A stretch of 55,902 nucleotides of DNA. Origin: Actinomadura montaniterrae (GTDB taxonomy: Bacteria > Actinomycetota > Actinomycetes > Streptosporangiales > Streptosporangiaceae). The stretch spans positions 1 through 55,902 of the forward strand of contig NZ_WBMR01000043.1 in the NCBI RefSeq assembly GCF_008923365.1, in the 5' to 3' direction. Position 1 is the first letter of the stretch; the number at the start of each line of letters is the position of its first letter. This document shows positions 1-8,168 of this stretch, piece after piece. The notes below the pieces were generated by a model that was given only the letters and a program-made list of their open reading frames with translations, did no database searches and was not told where the DNA came from. A program made the position numbers and the translations under genes.

Positions 1-1116
1 CAGCCCGAACGGCGCCGGCTTCCAGATGTTGCGGGGCTTGCAGTCCAGCAGCGGCGTCTTGCCCGCCGGGACGGCCAGGGGGTCGCGGTCCATCACGGTC
101 AGGGTGTGGCGGCGGTGGCTGGTCGGGTCGTGGGTGAGGTACACCTGCGAGGGCGCGACGTCCAGGCCAGAGGCCAGGTCGTCTTTGGCCTTGACCACGG
201 CGTCGAACCCGGTGCCGTGCGGCAGCACGACCTTGACCTGCGACCCCTGCCCTTCCTTCGTGCGGGACATGGTGGTCTCGAAGGTGACCTGCTGGCCGGG
301 CTTGTCGGGGTGGCCGAGCCCGGCGGAGTAGTAGCCGCGCAGCACCACGTCGTGGTTCAGCAGCCGGAACCGCGGCACCGTCATCGCCGGAACGATGATC
401 GGGTGATCCTCCGGCCGGCCGAAGTGCGCCAGCCAGGGCACGACCACGGCGGCGACCGCGACCCAGCCCCACCACGGCGCCAGCTTGACCAGCAGAAGCA
501 CGCCGAGGAGCACGCCAGCGGCCTGCCCGGCGAGGATGATCCCGCGGACGCGCCGGGTCTCCTTGACCTCGCGGTGCAGGGTCAGCCAGTCGCGCCGGTC
601 GCCCTGGGCGATGGCAAGCGACCGCAGGTAGTCCTGTTCGGAGACCCACCACCATTTGAGCTGGCGGTTGATCAGACGGCACAGCCCGACCGTCCCCCAT
701 ACCGCGGCGAGCAGGGCGTAGCGGGGCGCGCGGACGCCGTGGAACGCGGCGCGGTGAGCCAGGCGGCGGGCGTGCCGGCCGATCGCCTCGCCGACTCCGC
801 CGAGGCTGCGCAGGTTCTCCGGGATGACCGGGTAGGCGTCGCCCTCGGGGTCGTCCAGCAGGTACCCGATCCCGTCGTCCACCGGCTCGGGCTCGGCGTC
901 CGGCTCGGGGTCGAACTGCACCTCGAACGAGGTGTCAACGTCGGCCCCCTCGCCGCCGGTGAGTACGGGCGCGTCGGCCGGGTCGGTGCTCGGAGTGGCG
1001 GTCGGGTGGGCGGTGATGTCGTCGTCCGGCGAACCGAACGGCGCCGGGCGAAGCGGGATCACCTCGGCGTCCGCGGCGTCCGTGGCGCCGGTGGGGTTGG
1101 TGGTCGGGTTGCTCAT
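1..1116 (-). CDS. FtsK/TraB-like DNA translocase, N-terminal part (runs off window)
   Basis: 372 codons are visible from ATG at 1116; the ATPase motor is beyond the window edge. In related elements this hexameric pump moves double-stranded DNA between mycelial cells. Residues 1-90 are acidic and disordered. Hydrophobic segments follow near residues 130-150 and 190-230 (one begins GIILAGQAAGVLLGVLLLVK). A soluble domain containing VKVVLPHGTGFDAVVKAKDD comes next, typical of the region ahead of the motor in actinobacterial element translocases. The start codon overlaps the stop of the upstream DUF2637 gene as ATGA, so translation is probably coupled. The family assignment rests on this layout because no Walker motif is visible here. 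Confidence 0.72.
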   Translation of the reverse strand, partial: MSNPTTNPTGATDAADAEVIPLRPAPFGSPDDDITAHPTATPSTDPADAPVLTGGEGADVDTSFEVQFDPEPDAEPEPVDDGIGYLLDDPEGDAYPVIPENLRSLGGVGEAIGRHARRLAHRAAFHGVRAPRYALLAAVWGTVGLCRLINRQLKWWWVSEQDYLRSLAIAQGDRRDWLTLHREVKETRRVRGIILAGQAAGVLLGVLLLVKLAPWWGWVAVAAVVVPWLAHFGRPEDHPIIVPAMTVPRFRLLNHDVVLRGYYSAGLGHPDKPGQQVTFETTMSRTKEGQGSQVKVVLPHGTGFDAVVKAKDDLASGLDVAPSQVYLTHDPTSHRRHTLTVMDRDPLAVPAGKTPLLDCKPRNIWKPAPFGL

Positions 1117-2252
1117 CGCGCGTCATCTCCCTTCGCGGGGTCGGCGGTGATCTGGGCGTAGAGACGCTGGCCGGTGCGCGGGGTGACCTTGAGACGGCGG
1201 CCGAGTTCGGCGCCGCTCATGGTCGGGTCGGCGGCCAGCAGTGCGCGGGCCTTGTCGGCGGTCGTCGCGCCGCCGGTGCGACGTCGGGGCCGCGCGCGTC
1301 GCGGCGTCCTGTCGCGCACAGCGTCGCCCGCGGTGTCGCGGTCGGCGTCGGGGTCAGCGTCGGGGGTGCTGTCGCCCGTTCGGTCGTTGTTGCTGTCGCC
1401 GGTGGCGTCGCCCTCGCCGTCGCGTCCGGCGTCGCCCGTGCTGTCGCGTCCGGTGTCGCGCGGCGCGGGCAGGGCGGGCAACTCCGGGCGGGGCGAGAGG
1501 GCGCGGCGGCCGGGCGCCACGGGGGCTTCGTCCAGGACCCAGGTGCGGAACTCGCGCACGGTGCTCCAGGGCGCCATGCCGAACCGCAGCGCCCACAGCG
1601 CCAGCCCGCGAGCGGCGGCCAGCGGGGAGCCGTCCTCGGCGCCGTCGCGGCCAGCGAGCGCGCGCTGTCGGACCACGGCAATGAGCCGGTCGGACGCAGC
1701 GGCGTACAGCGCGGCGGGCAGCACCCACGCGGCCACCGACTTGGCCGAGCCGGGGTCGGCGGACAGCGCGTTCATGAACAGCGATCCCAGGACGCACGCC
1801 AGGTTGAGCGCACGTTCGGCGACCGCCGGGCGGCCGAGCCGGGCCTGTGCCAGGGCCAGCAGCGCGAAGATGACCGCGGCGGCGTCCAGCCCGAGCGCCT
1901 CCAGCATCGAGGCGGCGTGCTCGTGCTTCTGCGCGTGGACGAAGGAGTACTGCGCCCGGTAGGACACATAGCCCTGCGCGGCGGCGAGGATGAGCAGCAG
2001 GACGCTGGCCACGGCCAGCAGCCAGCCGCCGGCGCGGTCGGTGTGCTCGGCGCGGGGGTCGCGCTCGGCGCCGTTGGCGCGGCGGCGGGCCAGGAAGCCC
2101 GGCAGGTACCGCAGGTTGAACACCTGCACCGGCCGCCCGTACCGGTCCTGTCCGCCGGTCGCGTCGGCGTCGGGGCTGTCGGCGGTGGCGTGGTGGCCGT
2201 TGACGGTGTGCTGCCGCTCGTAGGCGCGCAGCGGGTCGTAGGTGGGGGTCAT
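1113..2252 (-). CDS. DUF2637 membrane protein with C-terminal HTH
   Basis: 379 aa. Residues about 70-200 contain a block of hydrophobic helices (AGGWLLAVASVLLLILAAAQ, later AAVIFALLALAQARLG) matching the DUF2637 type common in actinobacterial elements. A strongly repetitive Asp/Gly/Arg linker follows, then a C-terminal winged-helix-like segment (MSGAELGRRLKVTPRTGQRL). The protein may bind DNA while sitting in the membrane near the transfer pump; that role is inferred. The ATG at 2252 was chosen over an in-frame start at 2369 because GAGGG lies 8-12 bases upstream and the upstream frame is Arg/Pro shadow sequence. The gene overlaps its neighbours on both sides by ATGA. Confidence 0.85.
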   Translation of the reverse strand: MTPTYDPLRAYERQHTVNGHHATADSPDADATGGQDRYGRPVQVFNLRYLPGFLARRRANGAERDPRAEHTDRAGGWLLAVASVLLLILAAAQGYVSYRAQYSFVHAQKHEHAASMLEALGLDAAAVIFALLALAQARLGRPAVAERALNLACVLGSLFMNALSADPGSAKSVAAWVLPAALYAAASDRLIAVVRQRALAGRDGAEDGSPLAAARGLALWALRFGMAPWSTVREFRTWVLDEAPVAPGRRALSPRPELPALPAPRDTGRDSTGDAGRDGEGDATGDSNNDRTGDSTPDADPDADRDTAGDAVRDRTPRRARPRRRTGGATTADKARALLAADPTMSGAELGRRLKVTPRTGQRLYAQITADPAKGDDAR

Positions 2253-2479
2253 CGCCGGTCCCTCCCTTCGTGGTCGTCGGCGGCGCGGGCCGGGTTGGGC
2301 ACCGGGCCGGGCACGGGGTGGGGGTGGTATTCGGTGTCGAGGTCGGCGGCCATCACCGACCGGCCGCACGGCTCGCAGCGGAACCGGACCGGGCCGCCGT
2401 CCAGCGGCGCCGTGCAGGACGGGCAGCGCTTGCCCGCACCGATGCGTGGCCGAGCACCGGCCGGGGCGGGGGCGGGCAT
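2249..2479 (-). CDS. Small zinc-ribbon protein
   Basis: 76 aa with two CxxC pairs (RCPSCTAPL and RCEPCGRSV, about residues 18-40), a classic zinc-ribbon arrangement. The rest is Pro/Arg-rich. It starts 1 base after the upstream HTH gene stops and its stop overlaps the DUF2637 start, so it belongs to the same coupled operon. The function is unknown; zinc ribbons of this size usually bind nucleic acid or act as protein adaptors. Confidence 0.75.
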   Translation of the reverse strand: MPAPAPAGARPRIGAGKRCPSCTAPLDGGPVRFRCEPCGRSVMAADLDTEYHPHPVPGPVPNPARAADDHEGRDRR

Positions 2480-2480
2480 G

Positions 2481-3362
2481 TCAGAGCCCCCTTTCGGCGC
2501 GGTGCTGGGCGGCGAGGCGGGCGATGGTCCGGAGGCTGAGTCCCATGCGGGCCGCGATCTGCCGGTGGGTCAGTCCGGCGTCGGCCAGTTCGGCGAACGC
2601 GGCGAGCCGTGCGCGGGTGACACCGGCCGGGGTACGGGCGGTGCCTTTGCTGGCGCGCAGTTCGGTGCGCCACAGCCGCGACGGGCTCTCGCCCTCGTGC
2701 CACAGGGCCAGGAACCGGCGGCGGGCGCACGACAGCCGCGCGGCGAACCCCTGGTAGCTGATCCCCAGCGCGTCCGCGGCGGCCTGATGGGTGCCGTGTA
2801 CGGCCAGGGCCTGGACGGCGGCGCGCTCGCCGGGCGCCAGATGCGGCCAGATCTGCCACAGCGCTATCCGGTCCACCGCGGTGTGCTCGGGGCTGGGGGT
2901 CGGCCGGATCACCGTGTCCCAGTAGATGGCGTGCCGGGGCGCCGGCGCGTAGGTGCGCTGCTGGACGCCGTGGTGGTGCAGTTCGGTGCGGTGGTGCCGG
3001 GCGATGGCCTTCTGCCCGGTGGTGATCAGGTCGGACGGGTCGGGCCGGTCGGCGGCGGTGTACAGGTGCTCGGCGATCGCCGACCATGCCACCTCGAAGC
3101 GGTCCCGCGGGTCGATCGTCACGCCGAACACCCGCCGGGTGGCGAACTTGGCGAGCCGGTCCAGGTCGGCCAGGTTGTAGCCGTGCCGCAACGTGTGAAC
3201 GTCGGCCACCGGCCGGTGCGGGGCGTCGGGGTGCTGGGTGCCGTTGGGGCCCGTGATCGGTTGGGTGGGACGGCCCTGGGCGGCGTGCGGGTTGGTGGCC
3301 GGTGCGCCGAGGTCCGTGGTCGAGGTCTGGGCGGGGATCGGGGGCGGGGCGAGGGTGGTCAT
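2481..3362 (-). CDS. Sigma-region-4-like helix-turn-helix protein
   Basis: 293 aa from ATG 3362. The first 60 residues are Pro/Thr-rich. Residues about 60-230 contain an internal HTH (HQAAADALGISYQGFAARLS) and the C-terminus a second one (LTHRQIAARMGLSLRTIARL). Two HTH modules of sigma region 4/LuxR type suggest a DNA-binding regulator or an accessory factor of transfer. The longer in-frame ORF up to 3728 is Arg-rich shadow. The start overlaps the upstream stop as ATGA. No named family is recognised with certainty. Confidence 0.75.
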   Translation of the reverse strand: MTTLAPPPIPAQTSTTDLGAPATNPHAAQGRPTQPITGPNGTQHPDAPHRPVADVHTLRHGYNLADLDRLAKFATRRVFGVTIDPRDRFEVAWSAIAEHLYTAADRPDPSDLITTGQKAIARHHRTELHHHGVQQRTYAPAPRHAIYWDTVIRPTPSPEHTAVDRIALWQIWPHLAPGERAAVQALAVHGTHQAAADALGISYQGFAARLSCARRRFLALWHEGESPSRLWRTELRASKGTARTPAGVTRARLAAFAELADAGLTHRQIAARMGLSLRTIARLAAQHRAERGL

Positions 3363-3799
3363 GCTGCGGTCACCTCCGTGCCGGTCGGCAGGTCGGTGGG
3401 GATGTCGCTGGGGAAGTCGGTGGTGGGGGCGTCGGCGCAGTCCACGCAGGTGCCGAGGTGGCGGGGCAGGACGTATCCGGCGTCGCGTCCGCACTCGGGG
3501 CAGCGTCGGCGGGCGGCCAGCGCCTTGCCGAGCGCGGCGCGCTGACGCTCGGTCGGGGGCCGCTTGGGCAGCGCCAGGCGGACGTCGTACAGGTAGGCGG
3601 CGCGGACCCCGCCACCGCCGCGGCGCGAGTTCCACAGCACTTGTCCGGCGACGTCCTGACCGCCGGGGCGGAGGTTCTCGGCGGCGAGTTGGCGGCGGGT
3701 GCGCAGGTGCGGCGGCGCCATCCGCCACGGCCAGGTCGGGATGCCGAACCGGGCGCCGGTCGGGTCGAAGAACCGGGCCGAGCTGCGGCGGCGGCTCAT
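3359..3799 (-). CDS. RRQRL-motif zinc-binding protein
   Basis: 146 aa. The segment RTRRQLAAENLRPGGQ near residue 30 and the later CPECGRDAGY / GTCVDCAD cysteine pairs match the actinobacterial family that NCBI calls RRQRL motif-containing zinc-binding protein, which is frequent in AICEs. Its biochemical role is unknown. The start ATG 3799 overlaps the stop of the upstream membrane protein. The longer ORF to 4015 is rejected as shadow. Confidence 0.8.
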   Translation of the reverse strand: MSRRRSSARFFDPTGARFGIPTWPWRMAPPHLRTRRQLAAENLRPGGQDVAGQVLWNSRRGGGGVRAAYLYDVRLALPKRPPTERQRAALGKALAARRRCPECGRDAGYVLPRHLGTCVDCADAPTTDFPSDIPTDLPTGTEVTAA

Positions 3800-4068
3800 G
3801 GCGTCACACCTCCCGCGCGGCTGACCGCGAACGCGGCGCGCTGGACGGTGACCAGGCACCAGCCGCCCTCGCGCAGCGACCGGTAGGCCATCCGGGCAGC
3901 GGCCACCGTCAGCACGGCGGTCACCGCGGCGGTGACCGCGATCGTCGCCGCCGGGTGGGCGGCCACCAGCACCGCGCCGGCGGCACCCAGGCGGACCGGG
4001 GACAGGCACAGCCACCCCAGCCCGGCCAGGGCGGCGAGCACGGCCAGGACCAACAGCAGGGCGGTCAT
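3796..4068 (-). CDS. Small membrane protein
   Basis: 90 aa. Two hydrophobic helices (TALLLVLAVLAALAGLGWLC at the N-terminus and IAVTAAVTAVLTVAAARMAY near residues 45-65) make it an integral membrane protein with a short polar C-terminus. ATG 4068 overlaps the upstream stop. It probably belongs to the spread/transfer functions of the element, as small Spd proteins do, but no specific similarity can be claimed. Confidence 0.7.
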   Translation of the reverse strand: MTALLLVLAVLAALAGLGWLCLSPVRLGAAGAVLVAAHPAATIAVTAAVTAVLTVAAARMAYRSLREGGWCLVTVQRAAFAVSRAGGVTP

Positions 4069-4160
4069 CGGATGGCCCCCAGTTCGGTCAGCGCGACGGC
4101 CAGGAAGTTGCCGATCAGCAGCCACCACGCGGCGAACCGGATCCACTCGCGCGCGCTCAT
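4065..4160 (-). CDS. 31-aa membrane microprotein
   Basis: Begins MSAREWIRFAAWWLLIGNFL: a single amphipathic/transmembrane helix. It is too short for most gene callers, but ATGA overlaps at both ends tie it into the operon, which is good evidence that it is translated. Function unknown. Confidence 0.62.
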   Translation of the reverse strand: MSAREWIRFAAWWLLIGNFLAVALTELGAIR

Positions 4161-4630
4161 GCCCACCCCTCCCCGGAGTCGGAGTCGTCGGCGGTGCCGG
4201 GGGCGTCGTCGGGGTCGGCGGGGATGCGGACGCCGAGGGGGGACAGCGCGTTGTGCGCGTCGGCGAGCGCGGCCGCGAACATCGAGGCGGCGCGGTTGCA
4301 CCACTGCAGGGCCTCCACCGCCCTGGCCACCGCGGCGGCCGGGTCGGTGGGGAACGGGCCGTGCGAGACGGTGATCTCGCGCGTCGCGGCGATGACGGTC
4401 AGCCGGTCCTCCATCTGGCGGAACAGTTGGTCCGTCCCGGCCGCCGCGGTGCGCAGGCGGCTCGCGATGTCGTAGAGAGTGGACGGGTAGGGCGCGCCCG
4501 CCGCGGCGTTGTGCGGCAGCGTCGCGTAGTTCAGCACGCGCACCGCTTCGGCGATCGCGCCGGCCACGGCGAGGGTGTAGTCACCGCAGTGACCCCCGGC
4601 CGGGTTCGGCTCCAAGGTGATCGGGTCCAT
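4157..4630 (-). CDS. Hypothetical AICE protein, first gene of the transfer operon
   Basis: 157 aa, mostly helical, Ala-rich, no membrane segment. Low-complexity acidic tail (PDDAPGTADDSDSGEGWA). ATG 4630 was preferred over 4645 because GGAGG sits 8 bases upstream. It overlaps the following 31-aa gene by ATGA. It begins the unbroken chain of overlapping genes that runs to the translocase. Unrecognised family. Confidence 0.68.
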   Translation of the reverse strand: MDPITLEPNPAGGHCGDYTLAVAGAIAEAVRVLNYATLPHNAAAGAPYPSTLYDIASRLRTAAAGTDQLFRQMEDRLTVIAATREITVSHGPFPTDPAAAVARAVEALQWCNRAASMFAAALADAHNALSPLGVRIPADPDDAPGTADDSDSGEGWA

Positions 4631-4714
4631 TCCGGTTTCCTCCAACAGGCGGATCGAAGAGCTGGCGGCGGGTGAGGCGGCCCCGCACGGCGGCGGAGCC
4701 GCCCGGACGCGCCG

Positions 4715-4795
4715 TCAGCTCTTGCAGCACAGCGCCGCTTCGGCCGGGGTGTCGTAGCCGGTGCCGCAGGTCGGGCACTCGTTCCAGGTGCTCAC
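4715..4795 (-). CDS. 26-aa Cys-rich microprotein
   Basis: GTG at 4795 gives a peptide containing NECPTCGTGYDTPAEAALCC: a CxxC pair plus a CC pair, suggesting one zinc site. It lies 5 bases after the stop of the 33-aa gene upstream. Length is the main doubt; the cysteine pattern and the position between real genes argue that it is expressed. Confidence 0.5.
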   Translation of the reverse strand: MSTWNECPTCGTGYDTPAEAALCCKS

Positions 4796-4800
4796 CGCGA

Positions 4801-4902
4801 TCACTTCTTCTGGCCGGACTTGGCGTCGTAGGCGTCCCGGACGGACTTGGGCTCGCCGTTGGGCCAGGTCGAGGACTTGCCGCTGGTCGGGTTGTCGGCC
4901 AT
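4801..4902 (-). CDS. 33-aa hydrophilic microprotein
   Basis: ATG 4902 to TGA 4801, encoding MADNPTSGKSSTWPNGEPKS and a Lys-rich end. GGCATCTCC precedes the start on the coding strand, so there is no strong Shine-Dalgarno. Charged, likely disordered, unknown role. It forms a pair with the 26-aa gene. Confidence 0.48.
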   Translation of the reverse strand: MADNPTSGKSSTWPNGEPKSVRDAYDAKSGQKK

Positions 4903-5065
4903 CGTGGAGATGCCTTCCTGTGAGGGAGGGAAGTCCCCGGGGCGCTCGGGCTTGGTCGCTGTGGGCGCTCCGGGGCACACACCGTGTGGTGTGCGGGTCC
5001 GGCGGATCTCTGCCGTTCCGTGAGCCGCTCCCCCGCGGGGTGGTGGGAAGCGGCCGGACGCAACG

Positions 5066-5743
5066 TCAGCCGTCCAGGGCCTGGGTGAGCATCGCGACGT
5101 GGGCGGCGAACACCTCGCCGTCGAAGTAGGTCGCCAGCGCCTCGGTCAGCTCGGCGTAGGAGTCGGCCGGCACCCAGGCGGCGCGGGCGGCGTCGTCGCC
5201 GCCGACCACGCGCGGGAAGACGGGGCGGGCCAGCACGCCCAGGGACGCGTGGCACAGCACGGTCACCATCCACGCCTCATCGCTGGCGCGCGGGTCCGGG
5301 ACGTAGCGGGCCGGGGTCGCCGTCCACGCCGCGGGGACGGTCAGGCCGGTCTCCTCGGCCAGCTCGCGGGCAGCGGCCTGCACCGGGGTCTCGCCCGGCT
5401 CGACGTGCCCGCCGGGGATCGCCCAGCCGTGCCCATCCGTGCGCTCCACCATCACGATCCACCGGCGACCGTCCCAGTAGTCGGTCACCGACACCAGCGC
5501 GTCGGCGGCCAGCGCCTCACCCCAGTGCCCCAGCTCGTTGCGGCCATAGCGCACCGCGGTCTTCTCGCACGGGTTCACCGGCCGCCCGTCCACCACGGCG
5601 AACGGGATCGCCGCGACGGCCTGCCGCGCCGTCCAGTCGATCCGGGTCGGGTCGGTCTCCGGGTCGGCCCACCCGTCACGGACACCGGCCCCCAGCACGT
5701 CGGGGTGGGTGTAGGTCCGGGCGGTCATCTCACCGGCGGTCAT
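5066..5743 (-). CDS. NUDIX hydrolase
   Basis: 225 aa. A complete Nudix box is present ([20 protein letters not shown] followed by ETGL, about residues 110-135), so an active Mg-dependent pyrophosphohydrolase acting on a nucleoside-diphosphate derivative is expected. The substrate cannot be read from the sequence. The N-terminal 90 residues are an extra domain. The start could be 5743 or 5728; 5743 lies 1 base from the upstream WhiB stop. NUDIX genes recur in AICEs, where a link to control of element replication or spread has been proposed. Confidence 0.88.
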   Translation of the reverse strand: MTAGEMTARTYTHPDVLGAGVRDGWADPETDPTRIDWTARQAVAAIPFAVVDGRPVNPCEKTAVRYGRNELGHWGEALAADALVSVTDYWDGRRWIVMVERTDGHGWAIPGGHVEPGETPVQAAARELAEETGLTVPAAWTATPARYVPDPRASDEAWMVTVLCHASLGVLARPVFPRVVGGDDAARAAWVPADSYAELTEALATYFDGEVFAAHVAMLTQALDG

Positions 5744-5744
5744 C

Positions 5745-6077
5745 TCAGGCGACCTCTTCCAGGTCAGGGGCGGACAGGTCAGAAGCGGACAGGGCGCGGG
5801 CCTCGCGTCGCAGCGCGGCCAGCTCGTATGGCAGGAGCCCGGCCCACACGCCGTGGGCGGGCGGGATCCGCATCGCGTAGTCCAGGCACAGGTCCCAGAC
5901 CGGGCAGGACTCGCACACCTCGCGCGCCACGTCCTGGCGGGCGCGCCGGTCGGCGGGCGGCTCGTCCTCGAACGCGTCCGGGCCCATGTGCAGGTCCGGA
6001 TCGTGCCGGCAGTCGCCGTGCGTGGCCAGTTCGGTCAGCAGGTCCGCCAGCGGCAGGAAGACCGGGCGAACGGACAT
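5745..6077 (-). CDS. WhiB-family iron-sulfur regulator
   Basis: 110 aa from ATG 6077 with GGAGG five bases upstream. Four cysteines in Wbl order are present: GDCRHDPD, then [11 protein letters not shown] (CxxCxxxxxC), followed by the turn motif GVWAG. Wbl proteins hold a 4Fe-4S cluster and act with the principal sigma factor. The C-terminal basic tail ends LRREARAL and an acidic stretch. Carried on an AICE and adjacent to NUDIX, it could link the host redox or developmental state to the element. Confidence 0.92.
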   Translation of the reverse strand: MSVRPVFLPLADLLTELATHGDCRHDPDLHMGPDAFEDEPPADRRARQDVAREVCESCPVWDLCLDYAMRIPPAHGVWAGLLPYELAALRREARALSASDLSAPDLEEVA

Positions 6078-6191
6078 GGAAACCTCCAGGTCAGGGACCG
6101 TGATCGGTTGGGGGTGCGGCCCTCGGCGGCGTGCGTGGTGACTGTGCGCCGCGGGCGGCTTGGGCGAGGGGGACGGGGAGGGCATCGCGGG

Positions 6192-6338
6192 TCAACCCAG
6201 CGAGCTTCCGAACGTGGCGATGGCGTGCATCACCTGGTTGATCAGTGCCGCGGCCTTCTCCGGGTTGTTGACCGCGAAGACCGCGATCGCGATGCCGGCG
6301 AGCCACTGCGGGATGCTGCTGGACCTCTGCGGGATCAC
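6192..6338 (-). CDS. 48-aa AICE microprotein
   Basis: GTG 6338 preceded by GGAGG with six-base spacing; TGA at 6192. The product contains IPQWLAGIAIAVFAVNNPEK, a hydrophobic helix, then a polar helix. It is probably the first gene after the leftward promoter in the operator region and is therefore directly repressed by the GntR protein. Function unknown. Confidence 0.6.
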   Translation of the reverse strand: MIPQRSSSIPQWLAGIAIAVFAVNNPEKAAALINQVMHAIATFGSSLG

Positions 6339-6413
6339 TTGGGACCTCCTGGTCACCGTCTTCGGGGGCACTGCCAGCTGGCACGGGCCCCGTGTGGAAG
6401 GCTGCTGGTCGCA

Positions 6414-6468
6414 GCGTATACGTAGCTTCGTATACGCACAAGCCCTAGGTATACGATGCTGCGTATAC
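6414..6468. promoter_or_regulatory. Twin operator, GTATACG-N6-CGTATAC twice
   Basis: Two perfect inverted repeats: GTATACG 6416-6422 / CGTATAC 6429-6435 and GTATACG 6449-6455 / CGTATAC 6462-6468, both with six-base spacers and offset by 33 bp, about three helical turns. The first extends to 9-bp arms. They lie between the leftward WhiB/NUDIX side and the rightward GntR gene, so they are the natural binding site of that regulator for autoregulation and repression of the element genes. Confidence 0.8.
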
Positions 6469-6510
6469 GCTGGTCAAGAGCCGCAGAAGACCGAAGGGGT
6501 TGATCGAGAA

Positions 6511-7176
6511 GTGGCAGAACCGGCCTACGTCCGCATCGCGGGCGAGTACGCGCGACGTATCCGCGGTGGGGAACTCCCACCCGGCACCCAGCTGCCGAGC
6601 TACGCCGAGATCGCACAGCAGAACGGCGTGTCGGACATCGTGGTTCGGAAGGCCGTCGAACTCCTGCAGAGCCAGGGGCTTGTGCGGTCCGTGCGTCGGC
6701 GAGGTGTCTTCGTCGCCGACCGCCCGAATCTCGTTCGCGTGTCTCCCGAACGTCAGATGGAGAGCGCCGAGCAGTCCTTCCAGAACGAATCGGATCAACC
6801 GATCCAGGTAAACCGCGAGGTCCAGCAGCTCCCAGCCACGGTCGAGCTCGCCGAGGCGCTCGGTATCCCGGCAGGGCAGGAGATCAAGCACGTCATCACG
6901 AAGGCCTCCGAAAACGGACGCCCGATCTCGATCTCCGACACACACCATCCGCTGGACATCGCGGATATCTCGGGCGCCGCCTACCTAGAAGAGACGATCT
7001 TCGACCAACTGCCGCCGACGGCACACGCTGAATGGCTGCGGACGACGCCCGGCGATCTCGTCAAGACGGTCCATCAACGATTCATCGCCGCCGACGAACG
7101 AGTCGTCATGATTTCAAACATCTCATATCCCCGCGACCGGTACGACGCCTTCGTCTTCCGCATGTCCCTCGAATAA
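6511..7176 (+). CDS. GntR-family repressor (KorSA-like)
   Basis: 221 aa from GTG 6511. The N-terminal winged helix covers residues about 1-70 (YVRIAGEYARRIRGGELPPG, LPSYAEIAQQNGVSDIVVRK). The C-terminal part (residues 85-221) resembles a UTRA ligand-binding domain. In pSAM2 the GntR-type KorSA silences the activator of replication and transfer; the same position at the end of the element and the twin operator just upstream support the same job here. The in-frame ORF upstream of 6511 runs through the operator and is not coding. Confidence 0.88.
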   Translation: MAEPAYVRIAGEYARRIRGGELPPGTQLPSYAEIAQQNGVSDIVVRKAVELLQSQGLVRSVRRRGVFVADRPNLVRVSPERQMESAEQSFQNESDQPIQVNREVQQLPATVELAEALGIPAGQEIKHVITKASENGRPISISDTHHPLDIADISGAAYLEETIFDQLPPTAHAEWLRTTPGDLVKTVHQRFIAADERVVMISNISYPRDRYDAFVFRMSLE

Positions 7177-7177
7177 G

Positions 7178-7225
7178 GCATAGCGAAGGGGGGTGTCGAT
7201 ACATGGGCACCCCCCTTCGCTATGC
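7178..7225. terminator. Bidirectional terminator hairpin
   Basis: Perfect 18-bp stem (arms 7178-7195 and 7208-7225, starting GCATAGCGAAGG) with a 12-base loop. It lies between the convergent GntR gene (stop 7176) and the methyltransferase gene (stop 7232), so it can serve both. Confidence 0.85.
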
Positions 7226-7231
7226 GCGGCC

Positions 7232-8065
7232 TCAGATTCTGACCCACCCCTGTGCCAAGTCCGCGTCTGTCCACCATGAAACAAAGTGCGGGTCTGTGGA
7301 ATCTAGGGTCCAGCGATCAGACAGGGCCTCGAAGAACGCATCGTTCCCAGTCTTGCCACCTCTTGGCTCGCCGATATAGACGAGTCGCTCGCCGCCGGCG
7401 TTCTCGAAGGCTGCGAGCGCCTCGGACGACATGGTGTCTCCCCATCCAGGCGGCCAACACAGGAAGAGAACATAATTCGCGGGCCGGGTACGAGCCGCGA
7501 AGTCGGACAGATCTTGGACGGGGTACCAGACGTCTGTTTGGCCAGCCACTTCGGGAAATGAGGCGTTCGAAGTCTTGTCTGGCGGCTCTGAATCATACGC
7601 GTCGATAGTCAGAACTGACCGTGCCAACTGGGCCGCCCAATAACCTCGCCCAGCTCCAAGTTCCACTATTGGGAAGCCTGCGCAAAATCTCGCTATCCAA
7701 TCGATCGTCTCCGGTGAGGGAATCGCATATGCATAGGTTGCCTGCAACAGCATCTGTGCAAAGGCGAGACGCGGGCTGCCTTCTGCGCGACCGCCGTTTA
7801 CTACACGGCGGTCACCATGCTCGACCACGAACGGTTCGACGATGTCCCAGTATGGGTTAGGGCTCACCGCGCTGCCGCCGGTCATGTAGTGCACAAACCG
7901 CAAGTCGAACTGCGCGTCTGCTTGATCGTCACCCGTTCCCCCCAGGCTTGCCGCCATGTCTAGGTACTCGGCCACCTTGGGGTACTCAGATCGAAGTCTC
8001 TGTTCGTCCTCCAGCAGGGCCGTGAGTTCGTCCCAGCGGCTCGATGTCATGGTCAGCTTGGCCAT
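7232..8065 (-). CDS. Class I SAM-dependent methyltransferase-like cargo protein
   Basis: 277 aa from ATG 8065. A glycine-rich SAM-binding motif I is clear (PIVELGAGRGYWAAQLA, about residues 135-151), followed by an acidic end of strand 2 (IDAYDSEPPD) and a likely motif IV strand (YVLFLCWPPGWGDTM). No DNA-methyltransferase target domain is seen; the CWPPGW stretch sits where NPPY/DPPY lies in amino-methyltransferases, but the match is loose. Codon use is less GC-rich than the element backbone. It is probably cotranscribed with the membrane protein gene upstream. Confidence 0.7.
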   Translation of the reverse strand: MAKLTMTSSRWDELTALLEDEQRLRSEYPKVAEYLDMAASLGGTGDDQADAQFDLRFVHYMTGGSAVSPNPYWDIVEPFVVEHGDRRVVNGGRAEGSPRLAFAQMLLQATYAYAIPSPETIDWIARFCAGFPIVELGAGRGYWAAQLARSVLTIDAYDSEPPDKTSNASFPEVAGQTDVWYPVQDLSDFAARTRPANYVLFLCWPPGWGDTMSSEALAAFENAGGERLVYIGEPRGGKTGNDAFFEALSDRWTLDSTDPHFVSWWTDADLAQGWVRI

Positions 8066-8168
8066 GCCGCAAGTCTCTCGCACTGCAGACGCGCGGTCCA
8101 GGGTTGCTGTGATCGCGTCCGGAATCCCCCCTCTGGAGAGATAAGCGAAACTAGGAGTGATGCGCCCA

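Noticed and set aside
106..1161. Long plus-strand ORF opposite the translocase
   Set aside because: Codon pattern mirrors the minus-strand gene; composition is Arg/Gly/Val shadow and no domain is seen.
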